Of a stretch of DNA of 18,539 bases, positions 8,286 to 14,847 are shown in pieces. The stretch is from Rhodoferax sp. (lineage in GTDB: Bacteria > Pseudomonadota > Gammaproteobacteria > Burkholderiales > Burkholderiaceae_C), in NCBI GenBank assembly GCA_024236015.1, contig JACKLK010000021.1, positions 1-18,539 of the forward strand, read 5' to 3'. A program made the translations under genes and the position numbers. The notes under the pieces were generated by a model, which saw nothing but the letters and a program-made list of their open reading frames with translations, ran no database searches and was not told where the DNA came from. The first letter of the stretch is position 1; each line of letters starts with the position of its first letter.

Positions 8286-8303
8286 AAGCCCGTTCGGGCT
8301 TTT
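8286..8303 (+). terminator. Small terminator-like hairpin at the insertion-sequence end
   Basis: AAGCCC (8286-8291), GTTC loop, GGGCTT (8296-8301), then two more T, overlapping the terminal repeat. It is oriented to stop transcription leaving the element toward the aco-type operon. The stem is short, so its strength is uncertain. Confidence 0.4.
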
Positions 8304-8324
8304 GCACACTGATCAGAACACTAC
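8299..8324 (-). repeat. Insertion-sequence terminal inverted repeat (end proximal to transposase start)
   Basis: Read on the minus strand it starts GTAGTGTTC and ends TGTGCAAAAG, pairing with 6910-6935. A further GGTTGATT motif is found inverted inside both ends (6952-6959 and complement of 8253-8260) and may be a subterminal transposase site. Confidence 0.75.
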
Positions 8325-8465
8325 CGATCGGGGATGCCGGCCCTGCCCAGGACGCAAGCCGGGCACCGCCCCCCGAGGCTGCGTCATCGCACGTTCGATG
8401 CCATGCAGGCTGATCCAAATGAATCAACACCTTAGCCCGCACGACCGGTCTCATCACCGTCGCAT

Positions 8466-8509
8466 CTGTTGCATCCCGCACGCGACAGGTGTCGCCCCCG
8501 CTGCGACAG
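8466..8509. promoter_or_regulatory. Two tandem operator-like inverted repeats, candidate activator (UAS) sites
   Basis: Site 1 is CTGTTGC (8466-8472), nine bases, GCGACAG (8482-8488). Site 2 is GTGTCGC (8489-8495), seven bases, GCGACAG (8503-8509). Their centres are 22 bp apart, about two helical turns, so dimers would sit on the same face. The second is about 120 bp upstream of the -24 element, the usual distance for an enhancer-binding protein. The downstream AcoR-like regulator is the obvious ligand, by inference. Confidence 0.6.
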
Positions 8510-8561
8510 TCGTCCGCCGCACGAAGCGCCCCAGGCGCTCTGCCGGACCGTACCCAGCCCA

Positions 8562-8574
8562 GACCAAACAGTTG
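8562..8574 (+). promoter_or_regulatory. Candidate IHF site between enhancer sites and promoter
   Basis: GACCAAACAGTTG matches the WATCAANNNNTTR pattern with two mismatches, is followed by an AT-rich run, and lies midway between the operator repeats and the -24 element, where DNA bending is typically needed for sigma-54 activation. Confidence 0.35.
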
Positions 8575-8618
8575 TTTTTATTGCCTTTTCCAGGAGTAAC
8601 AAAAACCTGCAGCCGCAG

Positions 8619-8634
8619 TGGCACCGAAGTTGCA
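8619..8634 (+). promoter_or_regulatory. Sigma-54 promoter (-24/-12)
   Basis: TGGCACCGAAGTTGCA matches TGGCAC-N5-TTGCW throughout, with GG at 8620-8621 and GC at 8632-8633 at exactly the required spacing. Transcription would start near 8645, about 100 nt before the E1 alpha start codon. The presence of an AcoR-like sigma-54 activator at the end of the gene cluster supports it. Confidence 0.88.
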
Positions 8635-8747
8635 ATGCAAGCCCCAGACGCAGTGGCAAGGCGGGGCGAGCACGGACAGCACGGCCACCCCCGCTTCCCG
8701 ACCACGGCGCGACCAGACGACCCAATCGACGAGGAGGCTTTGCAGCG

Positions 8748-9758
8748 ATGGAAGCGACAAGCGAGCAACTGCTGTGGATGTACGAAAAGATGATCGAGAT
8801 CCGGGAGTACGAGGAGACCATGGCCCGGGTCTATCTCGAGGCCAAGCTCCCGCCGAAGATCCAGAAGGGCCTGGCCTTCGACATCGGCGCCGGCCCGGTG
8901 CCCGGCGAGATGCACCTGGCTGCCGGCCAGGAACCGGTGGCGGTCGGCGTGTGCGCCCACCTGCGCCGCGACGACACCGTGGTCGGCGCCCACCGCCCGC
9001 ACCACTTCGCCATCGCCAAGGATGTCGACCTGAACGCGATGACCGCCGAGATGTACGGCAAGGCCACCGGCCTGGGCCGCGGCAAGGGCGGCCACATGCA
9101 CCTGTTCGACCCCGCGGTGAAGTTCTCCTGCAGCGGCATCGTCGGTGCCGGCGCGCCGCAGGCCTGCGGTGCCGCGCTGGCGGCGAAGAAGCTCGGCACC
9201 GATGCGGTGGCGATCGCCTTCTTCGGCGAGGGCGCCGCCAACCAGGGCGCTTTCCACGAGGCGCTGAACCTCGCCGCGCTGTGGAAGCTGCCGGTGGTGT
9301 TCGTGGTCGAGGACAACAAGTACGGCATCTCGGTCGAGAAGTCCGCTTCCACCGCGATCGCCTCCAATGCCGATCGTGCCGTGGCCTATGGCATGCCGGG
9401 CGTGCTGGTGGAGAGGAACGACGCGCTGGCGGTGTTCGAAGCCGCCGGCGAGGCGGTGGCGCGTGCCCGCCGCGGCCAGGGCCCGACCCTGATCGAGGTC
9501 AAGACCGATCGCTACTTCGGCCACTTCCAGGGCGACCCCGAGACCTACCGCCCCAAGGGCGAAGCCAAGGCGCTGCGCCAGCACGATCCCATCCCGGCGC
9601 TCGCCGCCACACTGCGCGCGCGCGGCCTGCTCGACGACATGGCCGACGCCGCGCTGCGCGAACGCGTGTCGGCGCGCGTGCAGGCCGCCTACGACTTCGG
9701 CCGCAACAGCCCCTACCCGGAACCGCAGGACGCGCTGCTGCACGTCTTCGCCGAATAA
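8748..9758 (+). CDS. acoA: TPP-dependent dehydrogenase E1 component, alpha subunit (acetoin dehydrogenase-like)
   Basis: E1 alpha of a thiamine-pyrophosphate-dependent complex that cleaves acetoin or a related ketol/2-oxo compound and loads the acyl group onto lipoamide. The 336-residue protein starts at the ATG at 8748, preceded by GAGGAGG ten bases upstream; longer readings run into the promoter. Features: MYEKMIEIREYEETM start, GEMHLAAGQEPVAVG, RPHHFAIA, GLGRGKGGHMHLF, and the TPP/Mg motif G160EGAANQG...EDN190. The motif has GEG where GDG is usual. About 19 residues (around 33-51, LPPKIQKGLAFDIGAGPV) look inserted relative to typical AcoA/PdhA. It is the first gene behind the sigma-54 promoter and lies 16 bp before the beta subunit. 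A related 2-oxo acid substrate cannot be excluded. Confidence 0.82.
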   Translation: MEATSEQLLWMYEKMIEIREYEETMARVYLEAKLPPKIQKGLAFDIGAGPVPGEMHLAAGQEPVAVGVCAHLRRDDTVVGAHRPHHFAIAKDVDLNAMTAEMYGKATGLGRGKGGHMHLFDPAVKFSCSGIVGAGAPQACGAALAAKKLGTDAVAIAFFGEGAANQGAFHEALNLAALWKLPVVFVVEDNKYGISVEKSASTAIASNADRAVAYGMPGVLVERNDALAVFEAAGEAVARARRGQGPTLIEVKTDRYFGHFQGDPETYRPKGEAKALRQHDPIPALAATLRARGLLDDMADAALRERVSARVQAAYDFGRNSPYPEPQDALLHVFAE

Positions 9759-9774
9759 AGACCAGGAGACCGCA

Positions 9775-10809
9775 ATGAGCACGACCACCACCACCCGCCG
9801 CCTCACCATGGCCCAGGCGATTTCGGAAGCGACCGCGCAGGAGATGGCGCGCGATCCACGTGTCTTCGTCATGGGCGAGGACGTCGGCAAGTACGGCGGC
9901 ATCTTCAGCGCCACCACCGGCCTGCTCGAGCAGTTCGGCCCGGAGCGCGTGATGGACACACCGATCTCGGAGACCGGCTTCATGGGCGCCGCGCTCGGCG
10001 CCGCAGCCGAAGGACTGCGGCCGATCTCGGAGCTGATGTTCGTCGACTTCTTCGGCGTCTGCTTCGATCAGATCTACAACCACATCGCCAAGAACCACTA
10101 CATGTCGGGGGGAGCCTGCAAGGTTCCGCTGGTGATCACCACCGGCATCGGCGGCGGCTACAACGACGCCGCCCAGCACTCGCAGTGCCTGTACTCGATC
10201 TTCGCCCACGTGCCCGGCCTCAAGGTGGTGGTGCCGTCCAACGCCTACGACGCCAAGGGCCTGATGACGTCCGCGATCCGCGACGACAACCCGGTGGTCT
10301 TCCTCTACCACAAGGGCATCATGGGCCTGAGCTGGATGTCGTATTTCGAGGGCAGCACCAACGAGGTCCCGGAAGCGCAATACACCATCCCCTTCGGCCA
10401 GGCGCGGGTGGTGCGCGAAGGCCGCGACCTCACCATCGTGACCCTGTCGCAGATGGTGCAGAAGTCGGTGCTCGCCGCCGACCAGCTCGCCGCCGAGGGC
10501 ATCTCCGCCGAGGTGCTCGACTTGCGCACCCTGGTGCCGCTCGATCGCGCCGCGGTGCTGGCCTCGGTCGCGAAGACCGGCCGCCTGCTGGTCGCCGACG
10601 AGGATTACCTCAGCTACGGGCTGTCCGGCGAGATCGCCGCGCTGGTGGCCGAGAACCTCGACATCCTGCGTCTCAAGGCCCCCGTGCGCCGCCTCGCAGT
10701 GCCCGATGTACCCATTCCCTTCAGCCGCCCGCTCGAGCAGTTCGCCATTCCGCAGGTGGACAACATCGTCGCCAGCGCACGCGGCCTGATGACCTTCAAG
10801 CTCGATTGA
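9775..10809 (+). CDS. acoB: TPP-dependent dehydrogenase E1 component, beta subunit (acetoin dehydrogenase-like)
   Basis: Beta subunit that forms the alpha2beta2 E1 heterotetramer with the preceding product. The 344 residues contain a transketolase-type pyrimidine-binding domain (about 10-185) and a C-terminal transketolase domain (about 200-325). Recognisable stretches are MGEDVGKYGGIFSATTGL, DTPISETGFMGAALGAA, ELMFVDFFGVCFDQIYNH, AAQHSQCLYSIFAHVPGLK and VVPSNAYDAKGLM. The LMFVDFxGVCFDQI and YPIFxHxPGLKVVVPS wording is closer to my memory of AcoB than of PdhB. A CAGGAGACC ribosome-binding site precedes the ATG. It ends 21 bp before the lipoyl-domain gene. Confidence 0.85.
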   Translation: MSTTTTTRRLTMAQAISEATAQEMARDPRVFVMGEDVGKYGGIFSATTGLLEQFGPERVMDTPISETGFMGAALGAAAEGLRPISELMFVDFFGVCFDQIYNHIAKNHYMSGGACKVPLVITTGIGGGYNDAAQHSQCLYSIFAHVPGLKVVVPSNAYDAKGLMTSAIRDDNPVVFLYHKGIMGLSWMSYFEGSTNEVPEAQYTIPFGQARVVREGRDLTIVTLSQMVQKSVLAADQLAAEGISAEVLDLRTLVPLDRAAVLASVAKTGRLLVADEDYLSYGLSGEIAALVAENLDILRLKAPVRRLAVPDVPIPFSRPLEQFAIPQVDNIVASARGLMTFKLD

Positions 10810-10830
10810 ACCCAAACCAGGAGACAAAAC

Positions 10831-11076
10831 ATGACCGACATCATCCTCGACGACGCGGTGTGGGCCGACGTCGATGAAGGCACCGAAGCCCTGCTGCAGG
10901 AATGGCAGGTGAAGGAAGGCGATCACGTGGAGGCCGGCCAGGTGCTGGCAGTGGCCGAACTGGTCAAGACCAGCCACGAGATCTTCGCCCCCTCGTCCGG
11001 CCGCATCGTCAAGCGCTGCGTGGCGGAACAGGACACCTTCGGCCGCGGCGCAGTACTCGCGCAGCTGGAGGCCTGA
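10831..11076 (+). CDS. Free-standing lipoyl-domain carrier protein (81 aa)
   Basis: A complete single lipoyl/biotinyl-type domain encoded on its own rather than as the N-terminus of an E2. The acceptor lysine is K46 in VAELVKTSHEIFAPSSG, followed by the hairpin and a symmetric second half ending GAVLAQLEA. The residues around K46 (E-x-V-K, then I-F-A-P-x-S-G) resemble the glycine-cleavage H protein more than the DKA motif of most E2 lipoyl domains. CAGGAGACAAAAC precedes the ATG, and the stop is three bases before the separate E2 catalytic gene. It presumably carries the acyl group from E1 to that E2. Biotinylation is unlikely because the AMKM signature is absent. Confidence 0.85.
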   Translation: MTDIILDDAVWADVDEGTEALLQEWQVKEGDHVEAGQVLAVAELVKTSHEIFAPSSGRIVKRCVAEQDTFGRGAVLAQLEA

Positions 11077-11079
11077 GCC

Positions 11080-11796
11080 ATGGCAGCGAGCGTGGCGGCG
11101 AGCGCCGCCCCCTCCACCGCCGCCCCCGCCGAGCGCCGTGTGGTCTCGCTCAGCGGACTGCGCGGCGCGATCGCGCGCAACATGGCTCAGGGCTGGCAGG
11201 CCCCGCGGGTGGCGCACTCGGTGGACGTGGATCTGAGCCGCGTCGAAGCCCTGCGCACCGAACGTGCCGCCGCCGGCGAGAAGCTCAGCGTCAACGCCTT
11301 CGTGATCCATGCGGTGGCGCGGGCGCTACGCAGCCATCCGCGGCTGAACGCGCTGATGCGCGAGAAGGAAGTCGAGCTGATCGACGACATCAACATTGGC
11401 GTCGCAGTCGCGCTCGACGAGGGGCTGATGGTGCCGGTGATCCGTCACGCGGACACCAAGTCGGTGGCGATGCTGGCGGCGGAAACCCGTCAGCTGGCCG
11501 AGGGTGCGCGCGCCGGCGCGCTCACGGGCGGCGCCTACCAGCGCGGCACCTTCACCGTGACCAACCTCGGCAGCACTGTGGTCGATCGCTTCAGCCCGGT
11601 CATCAACCCGCCGCAGGTCGCCATCCTCGGCATCGGGCGAACCCGCCAGCAAGCGACGGTGAGGGACGGCGCGATCGTTGCCGCCCCGCTCGCCAATCTG
11701 ACCCTGGTGTTCGACCACCGCGCGGTGGATGGCTACCCGGCCGCGCTCTTCCTCGGCGAACTCGTGCGCCGGCTGGAACAGGCGGAGTTCGACTGA
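11080..11796 (+). CDS. Detached E2 catalytic domain (dihydrolipoamide acyltransferase)
   Basis: A 238-residue 2-oxoacid dehydrogenase acyltransferase domain, the part of E2 that transfers the acyl group from lipoamide to CoA. After a short Ala/Pro-rich N-terminus (1-18) the catalytic fold begins at SLSGLRGAIARNM. It includes VNAFVIHAVARAL, GVAVALDEGLMVPVI, TVTNLGSTVVDRFSPVINPP and the active-site motif DH213RAVD217G. There is no lipoyl domain (encoded just upstream instead) and no recognisable peripheral subunit-binding domain for E3/E1, whereas full E2 proteins are about 370-550 residues. The ribosome-binding site GGAGG overlaps the end of the upstream gene. Its stop overlaps the next start by one base (TGATG). 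Confidence 0.85.
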   Translation: MAASVAASAAPSTAAPAERRVVSLSGLRGAIARNMAQGWQAPRVAHSVDVDLSRVEALRTERAAAGEKLSVNAFVIHAVARALRSHPRLNALMREKEVELIDDINIGVAVALDEGLMVPVIRHADTKSVAMLAAETRQLAEGARAGALTGGAYQRGTFTVTNLGSTVVDRFSPVINPPQVAILGIGRTRQQATVRDGAIVAAPLANLTLVFDHRAVDGYPAALFLGELVRRLEQAEFD

Positions 11797-12575
11797 TGCC
11801 GGCCGCCGCCCTCGCCCCCACTGCCGTCGCGTGCCCGCCGCGCGGCGCGGTGCCCGCCGGCACCGCGTTGACCGTCGCCCGCGCCAGCGCCGAGCAGGCC
11901 TGGAACAGCCGCCAGCTTGCAGCGCCGATCACGGTTCCACGCGTGCGGGTATGGACCTATCCCGCACCCGGCGTCGTGTTCGGCTGCGCCCAGGCGGCGC
12001 TGCACGGCGAGGCGGCACGGGCGGCGCGCACCGACTGCGAGCTGGTGCAGCGCCGCGCCGGCGGCGGCGCCGTGCTCACCGGACCGTGGATGCTGTCGTC
12101 CTCGGTGGTGCTGCCGCCGGACCACCGCCTGCTTGCCGGCGGCACGGTGGCGAGCTACCGCTGGCTCGGCGTGCTGCACGCCGGGCTGCTGCGCGACCTC
12201 GGCATCCCCGCCCACGCGCTGGCGCCCGACCAGCTCAAGGCACGCCCGGCCGACCCGGCGCTGGCCTGGGCCTGCTTCGGCGGCCTGTCGCCGTGGGAGG
12301 TGATCGCCGACGGCCGCAAGCTGGTCGGCCTCGCCCAGTTGCGCGGCCGCCATGGCGTGCTGCTGACCACCGGCACCCTGCTGTGGCGGCCGGACTGGAC
12401 GCTGCTGTGCCGCGCGCTGGACCGTCCGGAGACGGACGTGACCCGGCTCGATGCCGCGACCACGTCCTGCGCCGAACTGCTCGGCGCCCGCATCCACATC
12501 GAAACACTCGCCGAGGGCCTGCGGCAGATGCTCGCCGACGTGCTCGGCGACTTCGCCGCGGGCGCCGCCGCCTGA
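11796..12575 (+). CDS. Lipoate-protein ligase A-like protein
   Basis: A 259-residue member of the BPL/LplA/LipB fold. Family features are QRRAGGGAVLTGP (residues 85-97, the lipoyl-AMP pocket) and ACFGGLSPWEVIADGRKLVGLAQLRGRHGVLLTTGTLL, where K175 in GRKLVG corresponds to the conserved substrate lysine. The start codon overlaps the E2 stop by one base, so it is translationally coupled. The first 20 or so residues are Ala/Pro-rich and unconserved. The most economical role, by inference, is attaching lipoate or octanoate to the lipoyl carrier encoded two genes upstream. Octanoyl-transferase or amidotransferase activity within the same fold is also possible. It lacks the C-terminal accessory domain of E. 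coli LplA. Confidence 0.78.
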   Translation: MPAAALAPTAVACPPRGAVPAGTALTVARASAEQAWNSRQLAAPITVPRVRVWTYPAPGVVFGCAQAALHGEAARAARTDCELVQRRAGGGAVLTGPWMLSSSVVLPPDHRLLAGGTVASYRWLGVLHAGLLRDLGIPAHALAPDQLKARPADPALAWACFGGLSPWEVIADGRKLVGLAQLRGRHGVLLTTGTLLWRPDWTLLCRALDRPETDVTRLDAATTSCAELLGARIHIETLAEGLRQMLADVLGDFAAGAAA

Positions 12576-12644
12576 CTCGAAGCTGCCGCACCCACATCCA
12601 CACAGAAAGGCCATCCCGGCCGCCAGAACAGTACGGAGACAAGC

Positions 12645-13226
12645 ATGAGCACGGAATACACCCCCACCCCGATGCGCATCGTCGACAAGCGCATCACCCT
12701 TTCCCGCCGCGGCTTCCTCAAGGGTGGCGGCATGGCCGCGCTGGGCGTCGGCACGCTGTCGGCGTCGACGCTGATGACGCCGGCGCGCGAGGCGCTGGCG
12801 CAGGAGTTCAAGGTGCTGGGCGCCGCCACCGGCAACACCCTGCTGGTGCTGGCGCGCGACATCTTCCCGCACGACCGCATCTCGGACCGCTACTACCTGC
12901 AGGCGCTCGAGCCGCTGGAAGCGCAGGCCGCCGCCGACGACAAGCTGAAGGCGCTGTTGAGCGAGGGCGTGGCCGCGCTCGACCGCCTGGCCAAGCTGCG
13001 CTTCAGGAAGGCCTACGCCGCGCTCGACAAGGAAAGCGAGCGCCTGAGCCTGCTCTATGTGATCGAACACGGCGCCTTCTTCCAGAAGGTGAAGGGCCAC
13101 CTCGTCACCGGCTTCTACGACAACAAGGCGGTGTGGCCGCTGTTCGGCTACGAGGGCTCGTCGTGGGAGAAGGGCGGCTACCTCAACCGCGGCTTCGACG
13201 ACATCGACTGGCTCGACCAGGCCTGA
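12645..13226 (+). CDS. Gluconate 2-dehydrogenase subunit 3-like protein, Tat-exported
   Basis: A 193-residue small subunit of the type that accompanies GMC flavoprotein dehydrogenases. The N-terminus is a near-perfect twin-arginine leader: S20R21R22GFLKGG, a hydrophobic run AALGVGTLSAST, and AREALA with cleavage after about residue 52. The C-terminal half has the family pattern VKGHLVTGFYDNKAVWPLFGY followed by GGYLNRGF. In known gluconate and glucose dehydrogenases this subunit chaperones the leaderless flavoprotein through the Tat pore. ACGGAGACAAGC precedes the ATG. It lies 69 bp after the ligase gene and 38 bp before the flavoprotein gene, so it is part of the same cluster. Confidence 0.85.
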   Translation: MSTEYTPTPMRIVDKRITLSRRGFLKGGGMAALGVGTLSASTLMTPAREALAQEFKVLGAATGNTLLVLARDIFPHDRISDRYYLQALEPLEAQAAADDKLKALLSEGVAALDRLAKLRFRKAYAALDKESERLSLLYVIEHGAFFQKVKGHLVTGFYDNKAVWPLFGYEGSSWEKGGYLNRGFDDIDWLDQA

Positions 13227-13264
13227 ACCGCCCCCCGATCAAGACGACATAACGGAGACAAACC

Positions 13265-14839
13265 ATGAACGCGAAATTCTCGCTGGACGACGACAGCGTG
13301 GTGGTCATCGTCGGCTCGGGCGCCGGCGGCGGCACGCTGGCTGACGAACTGACCCGACGCGGGGTGAACGTCGTCATCCTCGAAGCCGGCAAGCATTACA
13401 CCCAGGCCGATTTCGAGAACGACGAGTGGGCGATGTTCCACAAGATCTCGTGGCTGGACAAGCGTATTTCGGCCGGTGGCTGGCATCACACCGAGACCTA
13501 TCCCAACCTGCCGGCGTGGATCGTGAAGGGCGTGGGCGGTTCGACCATGCACTTCTCCGGCGTGGCGCTGCGCTTCCTGCCGCACGACTTCCGCACCAAG
13601 AGCACCTATGGCACGGTCGATGGCGCCAACGTGCTCGACTGGCCGATCAGCTACGAGGAGCTGGCACCCTACTACGACATCGCCGAACGCAAGATGGGGG
13701 TGGCCGGCACCAAGGCCAGCGGCCTGCCCGAGATGCCGCCCAACAACCATTACAAGGTCATCGCCGCCGGCGCGAAGAAGGTCGGCTACACCGACATCAG
13801 TCGCCCGGTGGCGTCCAACACCCGGCCCAATGACGGCCGCCCGGCCTGCCAGCAGATCGGCTTCTGCATGCAGGGTTGCAAGATCAGCGCCAAGTGGTCG
13901 ACGCTGTATTCGGAGATCCCGCGCGCGATCGACACCGGCCGCGCCGAGCTGCGCCCGCAGAGCATGGTGCTGAAGATCGAGCACGACAGGTCGGGCAAGG
14001 CCAGCGGCGTGCTCTACGCCGACAAGGATGGCCGCCAGCACCTGCAGAAGGCGCGCGTGGTGTGCGTGGCCGGCAACTCGATCGAGTCGCCGCGGCTACT
14101 GCTGAACTCCGCCTCCAGCCTGTTCCCGAATGGCCTGGCGAACTCCTCCGGCCAGGTCGGCAAGAACTACATGAACCACACCACCGCGGCCGCGGTGGCG
14201 ATCCACAAGGGGCCGGTGTACATGTACCGCGGCTTCGACATCGCCGCGGTGATCTCGGACGAGGCGCAACTCAATCCCGACCGCGGTTTCCTCGGCGGCT
14301 ACCACCTCGAGGGCCTGGCGCTGCACCTGCCCTTCACCGCGGCCTTCATGAAGCCGGGCGGCTGGGGACGCGAAGTGAGCTCGGCGCTCGAGCAGTACGA
14401 CCACATGAGCTGCGTGTGGGTGTGCGGCGAGGACATGCCGCAGGAAGAGAACGGCATCACGCTGCACCCGACCGAGAAGGACCAGTACGGCCTGCCGATC
14501 CCGATCGTGACCAAGACCGACCACACCAACGACGCCGCCATGCGCCGCCACGGCCTGGCGCAGTGGCGCAAGGTGTCGGAAGCGGTGGGCGCCACGCGGG
14601 TGATCGACATGCCGCCCTACCCCGCCAGCCACAACATGGGCACCAATCGCATGAGCGCCAATGCACGCGACGGGGTGGTGAACAAGTGGGGCCAGACGCA
14701 CGACATCGGCAACCTCTTCATCTCCGACGGCAGCCAATTCACCTCGAGCTCGGCCGCCAATCCCACCCTGACCATCGTCGCCCTCGCCGTACGCCAGGCC
14801 GAATACATCGCCGGCGCGATGCAGCGGCGCGAACTCTGA
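13265..14839 (+). CDS. GMC-family FAD-dependent dehydrogenase, probable iron-sulfur flavoprotein
   Basis: A 524-residue glucose-methanol-choline oxidoreductase that oxidises an alcohol, polyol or sugar hydroxyl. The FAD-binding motif is G17SGAGGGTLADEL near the N-terminus, with the matching E40AGKHY, and a second nucleotide-loop signature at V268AGNSIESPRLLL. The catalytic pair is expected at H456 (YPASHNMGTNRM) and N499 (AANPTLTIVALA). C195-x5-C201-x3-C205 (ACQQIGFCMQGC) matches the arrangement I remember for the [3Fe-4S] site of Burkholderia FAD-glucose dehydrogenase. There is no signal peptide, so export with the Tat-tagged subunit 3 encoded just upstream is expected. No cytochrome c subunit is present nearby. 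Substrate unknown; 2,3-butanediol or a similar small alcohol is an inference from the operon. Confidence 0.88.
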   Translation: MNAKFSLDDDSVVVIVGSGAGGGTLADELTRRGVNVVILEAGKHYTQADFENDEWAMFHKISWLDKRISAGGWHHTETYPNLPAWIVKGVGGSTMHFSGVALRFLPHDFRTKSTYGTVDGANVLDWPISYEELAPYYDIAERKMGVAGTKASGLPEMPPNNHYKVIAAGAKKVGYTDISRPVASNTRPNDGRPACQQIGFCMQGCKISAKWSTLYSEIPRAIDTGRAELRPQSMVLKIEHDRSGKASGVLYADKDGRQHLQKARVVCVAGNSIESPRLLLNSASSLFPNGLANSSGQVGKNYMNHTTAAAVAIHKGPVYMYRGFDIAAVISDEAQLNPDRGFLGGYHLEGLALHLPFTAAFMKPGGWGREVSSALEQYDHMSCVWVCGEDMPQEENGITLHPTEKDQYGLPIPIVTKTDHTNDAAMRRHGLAQWRKVSEAVGATRVIDMPPYPASHNMGTNRMSANARDGVVNKWGQTHDIGNLFISDGSQFTSSSAANPTLTIVALAVRQAEYIAGAMQRREL

Positions 14840-14847
14840 GCCACACC

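Larger units (their letters stand above)
6910..8324 (-). mobile_element. IS256-family insertion sequence, about 1.4 kb, transposase intact
   Basis: Bounded by imperfect terminal inverted repeats of 26 bp (17 matches) and carrying one full-length IS256-family transposase on the minus strand. Total length (about 1,415 bp) fits the family range. IS256 elements usually generate 8-9 bp target duplications. The flanks here (GTCGAAGGA before, CGATCGGGG after) do not match, so the present ends probably reflect a later deletion or recombination. The exact outer boundaries are inferred from the repeats and could be off by a base or two. Confidence 0.85.
8325..8747 (+). promoter_or_regulatory. Regulatory region of the aco-type operon; no gene
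   Basis: About 420 bp between the insertion sequence and the first gene of the operon, with no protein-like reading frame on either strand. It contains, in order: two operator-like inverted repeats (8466-8509), a perfect AGCGCC-CCA-GGCGCT palindrome at 8525-8539 of unknown role, a candidate IHF site (8562-8574) beside an AT-rich tract, a sigma-54 promoter (8619-8634), and a leader of roughly 100 nt. The stretch 8325-8460 shows nothing recognisable and may be the remnant of a deletion next to the insertion sequence. Confidence 0.6.

Noticed and set aside
8325..8460. Possible 5' half of the interrupted YceI-like gene beyond the insertion sequence
   Set aside because: Minus-strand readings here contain no signal peptide or YceI motif, so the missing part appears to be deleted rather than displaced across the element.
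10185..10877. Plus-strand frame overlapping the end of E1 beta
   Set aside because: Shadow frame of acoB; Arg/Gly-rich without domain signals.
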